From Brevibacterium sp. CBA3109 (GTDB taxonomy: Bacteria; Actinomycetota; Actinomycetes; Actinomycetales; Brevibacteriaceae): a stretch of 64,000 nucleotides of DNA. The notes beneath the pieces are model-generated. The model worked only from the letters and a program-made list of their open reading frames with translations. It was not told the origin of the DNA and did no database searches. Positions 44,882 through 53,949 of this stretch are shown here, in pieces. Numbering within the stretch: the first letter of the stretch is position 1; each line of letters opens with the position of its first letter. Both the position numbers and the translations under genes were made by a program. The DNA lies in the NCBI RefSeq assembly GCF_040256645.1, contig NZ_CP158281.1:2976001-3040000 (forward strand). The letters run 5' to 3'.

Positions 44882-46624
44882 TCAGTCGCGGGGCTCGACC
44901 GCATCCACGGTCATCGTCGACTCGGTCGAGCGCGCGGATTTGGCGGTCTTCTCGACAGCATCGGCTTTGAGGTTCTTCAACGGCCTGGCCAGATAGCTGC
45001 CGAGCACGGCTCCAACGGCCAGGGCGGCATTGGCGAGGATCGCTGAGAACAGGGATGAGAGCCCCACAGCGAAAGATGTCGTCGCCGATTCGGCGACAAT
45101 CTGATACACAGCAGTGAAGATCGACAGTCCCTGCAGCAGTGTGTATATCGCGGGAATCATGAGCACGATGGCCGGCGCACCCAGGCGCAGGGACAACGGG
45201 CGTGAGAGGAAGCCTGCCACGGTGGCCGCCAGCAGACTGGCGAGGACGTTGTCGATGTTGAGGATGCTCAGCGACATCATCGTGATATGGGAGGCAAGGC
45301 CGACGAAGGCCGCGGGCAGGATGAACCGCCGCGTCGCCTGCATACCCACGGCGCCGGCCATGGCGACGAGGGAAGCCGCAGCGATCGACAGGATCGCCGC
45401 GATCACATGCACATCGGTCTTGGGCACGAGGACCTCGATCGGTCTGAGCCCGATCGCCTCTCCGAACACGACGCCCAGTGCCAGTCCCGAAATGATGCCG
45501 GCCAGGGCAAGAACCACTCCCACCATCCGTCCAGCGGCGGTGAGCGGGAAGTTCGTCAGCGCGTCTTGGACGGACGAATACAGCGACTGAGTGGGCAGCA
45601 GCAGGACGATTCCGGCCGCCACGAGATACTGTGGTGAGGTGATGAGCCCGAAGTTGCCGGCAACCATCGCCACCACTGTCGCAATCGCGGCCTGCAAGGT
45701 GGTGGTGAAGAAATCTGGCAGGGTGGTGCGGCCGATGAGCTTGCCGACTTGGCTGATGAAGATCGACATGCCGATGCCCAGGACGGTCGCGACCACTCCA
45801 CCACCGAGCAGCACGACGAGGCTGCCGACCATCAGCCCCCACGCGCCTGTGACGAACCACTCCTGGTAGGGACGTCGCTGTGACCTGATGGCGTCGAGGC
45901 GGCTGCGAGCATCGTTGAAGCCCATGTTCCCAGCAACCAGCTCCGTGACGAGCTTGTGCACGGAGCCCAGCTTCGCGAAGTGGATGGACTCGCCCCGGTT
46001 GACGCGCATGACGGTCATGAGGCGGCCATCGGAGGTCGAGTAGTGCACGGTCAGGGTGTTCGAGGTCAGATCCACCTGCGCGGTGGTCAGCCCGAAGGCG
46101 GCGCAGGCCGCGATGACGGAGACCTCGATGTCCGAGGTCCCTGCGCCGGCACGCATCATGATCGCAGCGAGGTCGGCCGCGAAGTCGAGGACCATCCTGG
46201 CCTCGTCCTCGCCCGGTTCGTTCGCCTGCACCGGATCCTTGTAGGGGGAGCCCTTGAGTGCGGTGACGATGGGGACCGGCTGGGTGTTGACCGATGTTCC
46301 GGAGACGAGCTTACCCACGGTGCGCCTGGCCACCCGCTGGGCGATCCGCTGGGAGGCGCCCCGGGCTTCGGCTTTCGGCTTCGACTTGGCTGCCGTCGTC
46401 TTCGGTGACTTCGCGCCGGAGTGAGCGACCTCGTCGGGCTTCAGCTCCCCGACCGGTGCTTCGCGCAGCTCCTGCAGGCGCTGCTGACGGGAGAGCTCAA
46501 GCAGTTCCTGCAGTGCCTGGGATCCGGCTTCCGCTTGGTTCGCACCGCGTCCGGGCTCGGTCGACGACTGGGCGTCGACCGGCACCTCTGCGGTGGGAGC
46601 CTCTTCTGTGCTCTCGTCCGTCAC
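44882..46624 (-). CDS. threonine/serine exporter family protein (ThrE-like)
   Basis: 580 aa. The first 150 residues are disordered and Glu/Ala/Lys-rich. A DUF1212/ThrE domain follows (VLDFAADLAAIMMRAGAGTSDIE, then 5 TM, about 160-410) and a DUF3815-type domain with 5 TM (about 430-555). Fused two-domain ThrE proteins are typical of corynebacteria and relatives, where they export threonine and serine. Last gene of a two-gene operon with the amidohydrolase, overlapping it by 4 nt. Confidence 0.92.
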   Translation of the reverse strand: MTDESTEEAPTAEVPVDAQSSTEPGRGANQAEAGSQALQELLELSRQQRLQELREAPVGELKPDEVAHSGAKSPKTTAAKSKPKAEARGASQRIAQRVARRTVGKLVSGTSVNTQPVPIVTALKGSPYKDPVQANEPGEDEARMVLDFAADLAAIMMRAGAGTSDIEVSVIAACAAFGLTTAQVDLTSNTLTVHYSTSDGRLMTVMRVNRGESIHFAKLGSVHKLVTELVAGNMGFNDARSRLDAIRSQRRPYQEWFVTGAWGLMVGSLVVLLGGGVVATVLGIGMSIFISQVGKLIGRTTLPDFFTTTLQAAIATVVAMVAGNFGLITSPQYLVAAGIVLLLPTQSLYSSVQDALTNFPLTAAGRMVGVVLALAGIISGLALGVVFGEAIGLRPIEVLVPKTDVHVIAAILSIAAASLVAMAGAVGMQATRRFILPAAFVGLASHITMMSLSILNIDNVLASLLAATVAGFLSRPLSLRLGAPAIVLMIPAIYTLLQGLSIFTAVYQIVAESATTSFAVGLSSLFSAILANAALAVGAVLGSYLARPLKNLKADAVEKTAKSARSTESTMTVDAVEPRD

Positions 46625-47901
46625 GGCTCACTGATGAGGGTAGGGCCGAACGGGTCCGCCACCTCGGCGAAACCTGCTTCGGCGTCGAAATCGTAGACCT
46701 TGCGGCCGGAGACGAACACCTGATCGGCGCGGGAGTTCAGGTCGAGCGGATCACCTGACCAGAGGACGAGGTCGGCGTCGCGGCCCGGGGCAAGTGAGCC
46801 CAGGCGGTCGTCGAGGCCGAAGATCGCGGCAGGGTTGATGGTCAGCGCCTCGAGCGCAACGACGGGATCGAGGCCCTCCTTGACTGCCAGGGAGGCTTCG
46901 TGGATGAGGAAGTTGATCGGGATGACGGGGTGGTCGGTGGTCAGGGCAATGCGCACACCGGCCTTGGCAAGTGCACCCGCGGTCGCCAAGGTGCGGTCGC
47001 GCAGCTCGACCTTCGAGCGACTGGTCATGAGCGGCCCGAGGATGACGTCGATGCCCTTGTCGGCGATGTAGTCGGCGATCTTGTGGCCCTCGGTGCCGTG
47101 GTTGATGACCAGGCGGTAGCCGAATTCCTCGGACAGGCGGATGGCCGTGGCGATATCATCGGCACGGTGGCAATGCTGGTCGAAGGCGAGTTTTCCGTCG
47201 AGGACATCAGCCAAGGTCTCTTTGACGAGGTCACGTTCGAAAGGTGTGCCTTCGGATTCGGCGTGGGCCCGCTTCGCTTGGTAGTTCTGCGCATCGACGA
47301 AGGCGTCACGAAGGATCTTCGCGGTTCCCATGCGCGTCGATGGGGTGACATTCTTCTCACCGTAGACGCGTTTCGGGTTCTCCCCCAGTGCGGACTTCAC
47401 GGACAGGTCCTGTGTCACGAGCATTTCGTCGACGATGCGACCCCAGGTTTTGACGAAGGCGGTGCGCCCGCCGATCGGATTGCCGGATCCGGGCTTGATC
47501 AGCGCCGAGGTGACGCCTCCACGCAGCGCGTCCTTGAACCCGATTTCACTCGGATCGATGCCGTCGAGAGCACGCACACCGGCACCGTTGGGGTTCGTCA
47601 TCTCGTTCGTGTCGTCACCCGACCAGCCTTCACCATCCTCATGGACGCCGAGGTGGCCGTGGGCTTCGATGAATCCGGGCAGGACCCAGCGTCCCCCAGC
47701 GTCAATGATCTCGGTGCCGGCAGGCAGATTCTGTGCGTCGGCACCCCCGGCCGCCACCGAGGCGATCGATCCGTTCGACACCAGGATCGTGCCGGATTCG
47801 ATTGGTTCCGCGCGTCTGCCGTCGGCGTCTGCAATGGGCAGAATCCGTGCGTTGGTGATGGCGAAATCGATGATCTCTGGAACCGGAACCGAACGATACA
47901 T
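46621..47901 (-). CDS. metal-dependent amidohydrolase, imidazolonepropionase-like
   Basis: 426 aa TIM-barrel amidohydrolase. GFIEAHGHLGVHEDG supplies the first H-x-H metal pair, LAFDQHCHRADD and LVINHGTEGH supply the later His ligands, and TTDHPV the catalytic Asp. Family members cleave cyclic amides or dipeptides. Substrate unknown. Overlaps ThrE (ATGA), suggesting that it frees an amino acid or amide whose product is exported (inference). ATG 47901. Confidence 0.93.
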   Translation of the reverse strand: MYRSVPVPEIIDFAITNARILPIADADGRRAEPIESGTILVSNGSIASVAAGGADAQNLPAGTEIIDAGGRWVLPGFIEAHGHLGVHEDGEGWSGDDTNEMTNPNGAGVRALDGIDPSEIGFKDALRGGVTSALIKPGSGNPIGGRTAFVKTWGRIVDEMLVTQDLSVKSALGENPKRVYGEKNVTPSTRMGTAKILRDAFVDAQNYQAKRAHAESEGTPFERDLVKETLADVLDGKLAFDQHCHRADDIATAIRLSEEFGYRLVINHGTEGHKIADYIADKGIDVILGPLMTSRSKVELRDRTLATAGALAKAGVRIALTTDHPVIPINFLIHEASLAVKEGLDPVVALEALTINPAAIFGLDDRLGSLAPGRDADLVLWSGDPLDLNSRADQVFVSGRKVYDFDAEAGFAEVADPFGPTLISEP

Positions 47902-48079
47902 TGTGCTCCTCTTGCAGTGGCCTTCAGGGATGAGATCCGTCTCGATTCGAGTCTACGCCAGACGATCAGCGCCGGTCACGACGCAGGGCCTGCCGACCCT
48001 GCTGCAGTCCCACATGAATCCGACAAGGCCGGTTCAGTATAGTTCGGAGTCAGAGAACCAATGAGAGAAGGACCCTGCG

Positions 48080-48874
48080 ATGCTCCAGACCATCACGTCA
48101 TATGTCGCGATCGGCGACTCGTTCAGTGAAGGACTGATGGACCATGATCCGAACCAAGAGGACCGGTATGTGGGATGGGCCGATCGTCTTGCCGGCAAGC
48201 TCGTCGACTCCCCGGTGGGCAGTCCCGAACTCACCTACGCGAACCTTGCCATCCGCGGGCGACTCCTCGATCGGATCATCGATGAGCAGGTGCCCAAAGC
48301 ATTGGCCCTCAAACCCGACTTGGTCAGTTTCTGTGCCGGCGGCAACGACTGTCTGCGCCCGATGGCCGACATCGATGACCTGGCCAATCAGTTCGAACGC
48401 GCCGTCGTCGCCTTCCGTGAAGCCGGCATCGAGGTGCTCATGTGCAACGGATTCGATACGGAGATCAGTTCTCCCCTGATCCGCGCTGTGCGACCGCGGG
48501 TAGGCGTCTACAACGCCCATCTGTGGTCGATCGCGCAGCGTCACGGATGTCACATGATCGATGTCTGGGGCCTGCGTCAGCTCTATGCCGACGACATGTG
48601 GGCCGATGACCGGATCCACCTCTCTCCCCGGGGCCACGCCCTCGTCGCCGATCAGGCGTTGGCGACCCTGGAGAGCGGGCACTCCTTGCCCGTGACGGGC
48701 TTTTCGATGCCGGCACGTCCGACACGTCCGATCCGTGACGCGGTCAGCGAGGAGTCGAAATGGGCCCGCGAGCACTTCGCGCCCTGGGTCGGTCGCCGCC
48801 TGCGCGGGCAGTCCTCGGGAGATAAGCTCGATGCGAAGCTTCCCGAACTGACACGGGTGCGCAATCCCGAATGA
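48080..48874 (+). CDS. SGNH/GDSL-family hydrolase
   Basis: 264 aa. Block I YVAIGDSFSEG with nucleophile Ser14, block II/III (YANLAIRGRLLD; SFCAGGNDCL with the Asn oxyanion) and block V DDRIHLSPRGH with Asp and His. Esterase or acyl-hydrolase; cytoplasmic, no signal. Overlaps the next gene by 4 nt (ATGA), so it is co-translated with the candidate kynurenine formamidase. ATG 48080 follows GAGAGAAGGA. Confidence 0.92.
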   Translation: MLQTITSYVAIGDSFSEGLMDHDPNQEDRYVGWADRLAGKLVDSPVGSPELTYANLAIRGRLLDRIIDEQVPKALALKPDLVSFCAGGNDCLRPMADIDDLANQFERAVVAFREAGIEVLMCNGFDTEISSPLIRAVRPRVGVYNAHLWSIAQRHGCHMIDVWGLRQLYADDMWADDRIHLSPRGHALVADQALATLESGHSLPVTGFSMPARPTRPIRDAVSEESKWAREHFAPWVGRRLRGQSSGDKLDAKLPELTRVRNPE

Positions 48875-49698
48875 GTGAAGACGAGGCCACCACACGGGAG
48901 GGCGAGCGCTTCGCGGCCCTGAGCACAGCCGGTGCAGCACTGGATCCGATCCTGTCGGAGTCGGCGTGGACGTCGGGTGCTTGTGCCTCTCGCTTCTCTC
49001 GGTACGAGTACGGGACTGACCCCGACCAGTTCCTCGAGGTCCACGGTGACCCGGTCACCGCCTCGGCGGTGGTGGTCCTCGTCCACGGCGGCTACTTCCG
49101 GCAGCGCACGGATCTCACCCATGCCAGGCCCATGGCCGCTGCCCTCGCCGAGGTGGGGGTGCTGTGCGTGCTCGTCGAGTACCGGCGGGCAGGCGGGCAG
49201 CCCAACTGCCTCAACGATGTCACCGCCGCCATCAGCTTCACGTCCGCGTCGCTGTCGGACTGGGGCGTGAATGCGCGGGCCAGAGACAATCTCGTCGTCT
49301 CCGGGCATTCCGCTGGAGGGTGCCTGGTGCTGGCCTGGGCAAGCCACCTTCGCGAGGTCGGCCCCGAGTTCCGACTGCGCCCCTTGGCACCGATCACGGA
49401 CCTGTTCCGCGAGGTCGAGGACGGCCTGGGCGAGAGTGCGGTCCTCGACTACATGGGCGCGGCTCCCAGCGAGGATCTCGCCCCGTACCTGCGTGAGGAT
49501 CCACGGTCGCGGGCGCTGCTCATTCCCGCGCGGGTCGATCTGCGCACGATTCACGGCGATCGGGACCAGACGGTCGACATCAATTTCTCGCGGACCTTCC
49601 CTGCGAAGCTGACAATCGCCGAGGGCGCCGATCATGCCGATGTCGTCGACCCCGACTCGCCCTACTTCCCGTTTGTGATCGACGCACTGCTGGGCTGA
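48871..49698 (+). CDS. alpha/beta-hydrolase, probable kynurenine formamidase
   Basis: 275 aa. The oxyanion motif HGGYFRQ (72-78), nucleophile elbow GHSAGG with Ser147, and late acid/base motifs HGDRDQTVD and GADHADVVD. The HGGY oxyanion and the closeness to tryptophan 2,3-dioxygenase (convergent, 1 kb away) point to N-formylkynurenine hydrolysis, but a general carboxylesterase cannot be excluded. Overlaps the SGNH gene. Confidence 0.75.
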   Translation: MSEDEATTREGERFAALSTAGAALDPILSESAWTSGACASRFSRYEYGTDPDQFLEVHGDPVTASAVVVLVHGGYFRQRTDLTHARPMAAALAEVGVLCVLVEYRRAGGQPNCLNDVTAAISFTSASLSDWGVNARARDNLVVSGHSAGGCLVLAWASHLREVGPEFRLRPLAPITDLFREVEDGLGESAVLDYMGAAPSEDLAPYLREDPRSRALLIPARVDLRTIHGDRDQTVDINFSRTFPAKLTIAEGADHADVVDPDSPYFPFVIDALLG

Positions 49699-49747
49699 TC
49701 AGTGCAGAGCTGGTCTACGCTGGACTGCGGCTCGAGGGGCCGGACTA

Positions 49748-50674
49748 TCAGACGGCGGCGATCTCCCGGACGTAAGCACGGGCAGGGTCTGCGAATCTGG
49801 CGCGGAGCTCGGCGAACAGTTCGACGCTCCTCATCCCGGGCCAGTCCGCGGGCAGCGCGCTGGCGGGCAGGCCCGGATCAACGTAGGGGATCGCCTTCCA
49901 GTCGTCGACGCAGGCCAGCCACAGGACGAATGCCTCGCTGGGGTCGGCAGGCGACTGCAGTGAAGACGCAGCCTGTGGTGAGCGCTGCGTGTTCAGCGTG
50001 GTCGGCGTGTTCAGCGTGCTCGGCGCGAATTGCTCGTTCGGCGCGTACTGTTCGTACCGGTCAAGGAATTCGTTGTGCCGGGCAGCGAGTCTCTCCAGGT
50101 CCCACCAGGTCGCGGCCGCCTGGGCGAAGGGCCCGGCGGTCAGTGGTGTCTGGGTGATGAAGATGGTCGCGCAGCTGCGGACAGCGAGGGTCTCCAGCAC
50201 GTCCTCGACCTCAGCGCGCAGATGCCCGGGAGCGATCCACAGTCCATCGATGATCGCACCGAAGCCCAACCCTGTCAGCGCTCGGCGCAGCTGGACTCGC
50301 TTGGAGCGGTTCACCTCGGGCAGGGAGTAGGACACGAGACACCAGGGCTCGTCATCCCTGTGCCCACGGTAGGAGAAGATCCTCCGATCGCCGCGTTCGA
50401 GGTCAGTCACGGCCGCGGGATCCAAACGATATCCGGCGACCCCGGCATCGCTGCCCGGGACTTCCCGCTTGTCTGGGATGAGCAGCCCCTTGCCCTTGAG
50501 CCTCGACACGGCGCTGCGGGTCGAGGAGTTCGAGATTCCGGCGGTGGCGAGGAGCTCGAGCAGAGCCGCGACCCGGATCCATCCGCCCAGCTCGCGCAGG
50601 TGGAGCCCGACGAAGGTCCGCAGCAGGGAGGCGGGGTTGCCCGGCCGGGGTGAGAGCTCGGCGATCGGACTCAG
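49748..50674 (-). CDS. PaaX-family transcriptional regulator, probable CTG start
   Basis: About 308 aa from CTG 50674, matching the usual PaaX length of about 310. The winged helix is at the N-terminus ([20 protein letters not shown], then [20 protein letters not shown]), followed by [20 protein letters not shown] and a late [11 protein letters not shown] segment. The only ATG/GTG/TTG in frame before the conserved part is GTG 50509, which would remove the whole DNA-binding helix, so a near-cognate start overlapping the dioxygenase stop (CTGA) is inferred. Likely repressor of the kynurenine operon. Confidence 0.82.
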   Translation of the reverse strand: MSPIAELSPRPGNPASLLRTFVGLHLRELGGWIRVAALLELLATAGISNSSTRSAVSRLKGKGLLIPDKREVPGSDAGVAGYRLDPAAVTDLERGDRRIFSYRGHRDDEPWCLVSYSLPEVNRSKRVQLRRALTGLGFGAIIDGLWIAPGHLRAEVEDVLETLAVRSCATIFITQTPLTAGPFAQAAATWWDLERLAARHNEFLDRYEQYAPNEQFAPSTLNTPTTLNTQRSPQAASSLQSPADPSEAFVLWLACVDDWKAIPYVDPGLPASALPADWPGMRSVELFAELRARFADPARAYVREIAAV

Positions 50675-51591
50675 AGCCCCGGACAGCCGGCCGCTGTGGT
50701 CTTGCCAGTCGCGGTTCCCGGACCATTCTCGATTCCGGTTCGGATGTCGAAGAGTTCGGGGAAGAACGTGAGATCAAGGGCCTTCTGCAGGAATCCGACG
50801 CCGCTCGAGCCGCCGGTGCCCCGCTTCATGCCGATGATCCGCAGCACCGTGCGCATGTGGCGGTAGCGCCAGAACTGGAAGTTCTCCTCAAGATCGACGA
50901 GCTCCTCGCAGCTCTCGTACTCCAGCCAGTACGTTTCGGGATCCTCGTAGATGATTCGGAAGGTGTCGAGGAGCTCTTCGTCGAACGTGTGCGCCACGCT
51001 GACATCTCGGTCGAGCAGGCGCTGCGGAACCGGGAGTCCACGGCGAGCAAGAAGACGCAGGAACTCGTCGTACACGCTGGGCTCATTCAGATACGTCTCG
51101 AGCTGCGCGCGAGCCTCGGGCTCACCGTCGAAGACCTGCAGCATGCCGGCGTTCTTGTTGCCGAGCAGGAACTCCACGGCCCGATACTGCCAGGACTGGA
51201 AGCCCGATGACCGGCCGAGCTCATCACGGAAGCCGACGTATTCGCTCGGGGTCAGCGTCGCGAGGACGGACCATTGCTCGGTCAGCGTCTTCTGGATGTG
51301 CTTGACGCGGGCGATGCGTTTGAGCGCCAGCTGGAGCCTGTCATCGGCGATGAGGCTGCGGGCATCGAGGAGTTCGTGGATGACGAGCTTGAACCACAGC
51401 TCCGTGGTCTGGTGCTGAATGATGAACAGCAGTTCGTCGTGGTGGACCGGTTCACTGACGGGGTGCTGGGACGTCAGCAGACGGTCGAGGCTGAGATAGG
51501 AGCCATAGGTCATCGTCGAGCGCAGGTCCGTGTGGATGCCCTCTTCGAGATCCCGTTCGTTCTTACCTGCAGTGGAGTCATCATGAGTCAT
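50671..51591 (-). CDS. kynA: tryptophan 2,3-dioxygenase
   Basis: 306 aa haem enzyme that opens the indole ring to N-formylkynurenine. [13 protein letters not shown] and [22 protein letters not shown] (substrate-binding), SGFQSWQYR, and haem-ligand His in [12 protein letters not shown] (about residue 244). ATG 51591 is chosen because the likely -10 ends at 51601 and would place the transcript start at this ATG, i.e. a leaderless mRNA; GTG 51600 is the alternative. Followed by and overlapping the PaaX-like gene. Confidence 0.93.
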   Translation of the reverse strand: MTHDDSTAGKNERDLEEGIHTDLRSTMTYGSYLSLDRLLTSQHPVSEPVHHDELLFIIQHQTTELWFKLVIHELLDARSLIADDRLQLALKRIARVKHIQKTLTEQWSVLATLTPSEYVGFRDELGRSSGFQSWQYRAVEFLLGNKNAGMLQVFDGEPEARAQLETYLNEPSVYDEFLRLLARRGLPVPQRLLDRDVSVAHTFDEELLDTFRIIYEDPETYWLEYESCEELVDLEENFQFWRYRHMRTVLRIIGMKRGTGGSSGVGFLQKALDLTFFPELFDIRTGIENGPGTATGKTTAAGCPGL

Positions 51592-51600
51592 GACCGTCAC

Positions 51601-51630
51601 TATATTGCAATTTATGTCCGAGCGGACAAG
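51601..51630 (-). promoter_or_regulatory. putative kynA promoter with TGTCCG-AG-CGGACA operator
   Basis: On the minus strand TTGTCC (51630-51625) and AATATA (51606-51601), 18 bp apart, are reasonable -35 and -10 boxes. TGTCCG (51615-51620) and CGGACA (51623-51628) form a perfect dyad overlapping the -35. A regulator, plausibly the adjacent PaaX-like protein, could block transcription there. The dyad does not match the known E. coli PaaX box. Confidence 0.55.
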
Positions 51631-51675
51631 TCATGCAACATCCATCGCTGATCGCGAGGCGGCCCACCCACGGCC

Positions 51676-52074
51676 TCAGCGACTTCCGGGCCTGCGGTGC
51701 TCGGGCTCGGTGATCTCACGGACCTGATCGACGAGGTGCTTCCACTCCCTCGGCATCTCGGCCTCGCCGAAACGCACGAGACCGAAGCGGCTCTCGAAGA
51801 CATAGACATAGCGGTCGGCACCCACGCCAACCCCACTTCCAGCACCTGTACCTGCACCGGTCGCATCCCCGACGGCGGCCGCCGCCTGGGCAGCGGAGTC
51901 GCCCTGCCACGGAAGCTGCGCGACCGTGGGCCCGATCTGCTCCCGGTGCTCGCTCGAGTCGATGTCGACATCCCACACGAGCAGCAGCCCGCCGATCCCA
52001 CCGCTGCGCTCGACGACGAGGTGGCCGAATACAGTGTCGCCGTCGCCGGAGGCGGTCGCGCTCTCGTCACTCAC
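51676..52074 (-). CDS. emfourin-type inhibitor of the adjacent M4 protease
   Basis: 132 aa. VVERSGGIGGLLL (about 20-32), the Gly-rich loop, ADRYVYVF (about 86-93) and FGEAEMPREWKHLVDQV (about 102-118) resemble the emfourin fold, in which R-S-G-G-I near the start and a late M-P hydrophobic segment are conserved. Emfourin is a proteinaceous inhibitor encoded next to protealysin-like M4 proteases. GTG 52074 overlaps the protease stop (GTGA). A 30-residue Gly/Ala insert (about 60-85) sits in the middle. Predicted cytoplasmic. Confidence 0.8.
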   Translation of the reverse strand: MSDESATASGDGDTVFGHLVVERSGGIGGLLLVWDVDIDSSEHREQIGPTVAQLPWQGDSAAQAAAAVGDATGAGTGAGSGVGVGADRYVYVFESRFGLVRFGEAEMPREWKHLVDQVREITEPEHRRPGSR

Positions 52075-53201
52075 CAGCTGCTCCCCACGTTTCCCCTGCC
52101 CGCGGCATGGGTGACTCCGACCGCATCCCAGCTCTGGACGAGGGCGTCGTGAACGTCGGATCCCTCGCCGAAGGCTGCGACCGCCTCGGCAATGGTCAGT
52201 GCTGCGAAGCCTGCGAAATCGGTGCCGGTGGTGATGTCGGATCCGGTCAGCACGGCGAACCACACCTGCCCCACGGTTTCCCAGGCCGGTCCGCCGAGGC
52301 GGGTGGCGGCGAGCGCGAAGGCACGGTTGGGGATTCCCGAGTTGAGGTGGACCCCTCCGTTGTCCGACTCCGTGGTGACGAAGCGGTCCATGTGGTCAGG
52401 CTGCGGGTCCGTGCCAAGCACATCATCGTCGTATGCCGTGCCGGGCGCGAGCATGGACCGCAGTGCCTTACCGGTGACCTCGGAGGTGAAGATGCCAGCA
52501 CCGATGAGCCAGGAGGCATCCCCGGCATCCTGCCCGGAATCGTGCTGGTCGGTCAGGGCTCCGAAGACGTCGGCACAGTGTTCGTTGAGCGCCCCGGGCT
52601 GGCCGAAGTACTCGAGGTCGGCGGTGTGGCTGATGACGCCGTGGCTGAGTTCGTGGCCGATGATCGACAGCGATCCGGTGAACCCGGTGAAGACCTCGTC
52701 GTCGCCGTCGCCGAAGACCATCAGCCGCCCATCGAAGAAGGCGTTGTCGTAGTCCTGGCCGTAGTGGACGCTGGCGATGAGCGGCATCCCATTGCCGTCG
52801 AGCGAGTTGCGCCCAAAGGCCTCGGCGAAGAGCGAGTAGGAGGCCCCGAGTCCGTCATAGGCTTCATTGACCGCCTCGTCGGACACCGGCTCCTCACCCT
52901 CACTGCGAACGAGGACTCCCGGCAGGGTCTCGGTGCCCTGTGCGTCGTGAATGAGGCGGTTCACTCCGGCCTTCGCGTCGACACCCACGGAGCGTCTCGT
53001 GCTCGGCGAGCCCGATTCACCCGCACCGTCCTCGGCTTTGCCCACCGGCGTATAGCGCAGACCCTCTGCCCGCAGGTTGCGAGACGATTCATCGGACCTC
53101 CGGCAGCTGCGTGCGGCCCGGGCAGCGCGAGGGAATCTCTCACCTCCGCGTTCGGCAAGAGCATCGAGAAGGTAGGGCGGCACGACGTGATGAGTACTCA
53201 T
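52071..53201 (-). CDS. protealysin-like metalloprotease (M4, thermolysin family)
   Basis: 376 aa. No signal peptide. The short N-terminal propeptide has PPYLL (8-12), the conserved PPYxL motif of protealysin-like proteases. Zinc site HELSH (183-187), Glu207 in ALNEHCADVF, and late catalytic His285 in GGVHLNSGIPN. Cleavage specificity unknown. The absence of a signal peptide fits the protealysin group, which is often exported non-classically or acts in the cytoplasm. ATG 53201. Its inhibitor gene overlaps its stop codon. Confidence 0.92.
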   Translation of the reverse strand: MSTHHVVPPYLLDALAERGGERFPRAARAARSCRRSDESSRNLRAEGLRYTPVGKAEDGAGESGSPSTRRSVGVDAKAGVNRLIHDAQGTETLPGVLVRSEGEEPVSDEAVNEAYDGLGASYSLFAEAFGRNSLDGNGMPLIASVHYGQDYDNAFFDGRLMVFGDGDDEVFTGFTGSLSIIGHELSHGVISHTADLEYFGQPGALNEHCADVFGALTDQHDSGQDAGDASWLIGAGIFTSEVTGKALRSMLAPGTAYDDDVLGTDPQPDHMDRFVTTESDNGGVHLNSGIPNRAFALAATRLGGPAWETVGQVWFAVLTGSDITTGTDFAGFAALTIAEAVAAFGEGSDVHDALVQSWDAVGVTHAAGRGNVGSSW

Positions 53202-53340
53202 GTGACCAGCGTCCCACCTTCAACTGGGAAACGAACAGGAACATCGTGAAATCAGCAGGGAATCTCTTCCACACTCTTCCCTGCAGAGTTCTCTTTGCAT
53301 GAAGCCCGAGCAACGGCATGATCGCCCACGCCGAATCGAA

Positions 53341-53853
53341 TCATCGGCGCTCAGGTGACTCGCTCACCCACTGCGGATGCGGTTCGACGAGGCGAAAGCC
53401 CTGGGACCAGAAGCACTTCATCGGTCTTGCCCACTGATCACGGCCAGTGGCACGGATCAGTGGGCCTCCGCCTCGGCGACTATGGACTGGCCTGCCTTGG
53501 GCGAGGCCACGATGAGGGTGCCACGGAGTCCTCACGCTCAGCTCTGCGATGACGATGCGCATGAGGACGTAGCCGAGAACGGCGACGGTGAAGTCGCCCT
53601 CGGCGAAGACAGGTCCGATCCCTGCAGCCAGAACGAGTACGCCGCCCATCTGCACGATCGTCATCACCCGGTAGAGCCAGTCGTCATTGTCAAACGACGT
53701 GCCGAACCAGGTGAAGTTCATCCAGGCCCACCAGATCGCGAAGAAGAGCTCGAGCGAACTCGCCGCGCGTCCCTCCTCCCCAGGATCGCGGGGACGCATC
53801 GGGACCAGTCGGAATCTGCTTCGCTGCGCCGCTGCACTGTTCATTTCGGTCAC
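53341..53853 (-). pseudogene. remnant of a low temperature requirement A (LtrA)-like gene
   Basis: Only about 100 of the usual 380 codons align. SSLELFF runs directly into AIWWAWMNFTWFGTSFDNDD; in intact family members roughly 30 residues (DLVFV and the first TM helices) lie between. After VLGYVLMRIVIAE the frame becomes Arg/Pro-rich and unlike LtrA (RTPWHPHRGLAQG and onward) and stops at 53341. The gene therefore has an internal deletion and a lost C-terminus. Start GTG 53853 or ATG 53844. Unlikely to be functional. Confidence 0.75.
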
Positions 53854-53949
53854 CTTCGCATGGGGCTGATTTTCGCTGAGGACAGTTTAGGCGCCGGCCA
53901 TCGGCCCTCTGGGGTATCAGAACCGCACGCGGCTTCCTAGACTGAAGCC

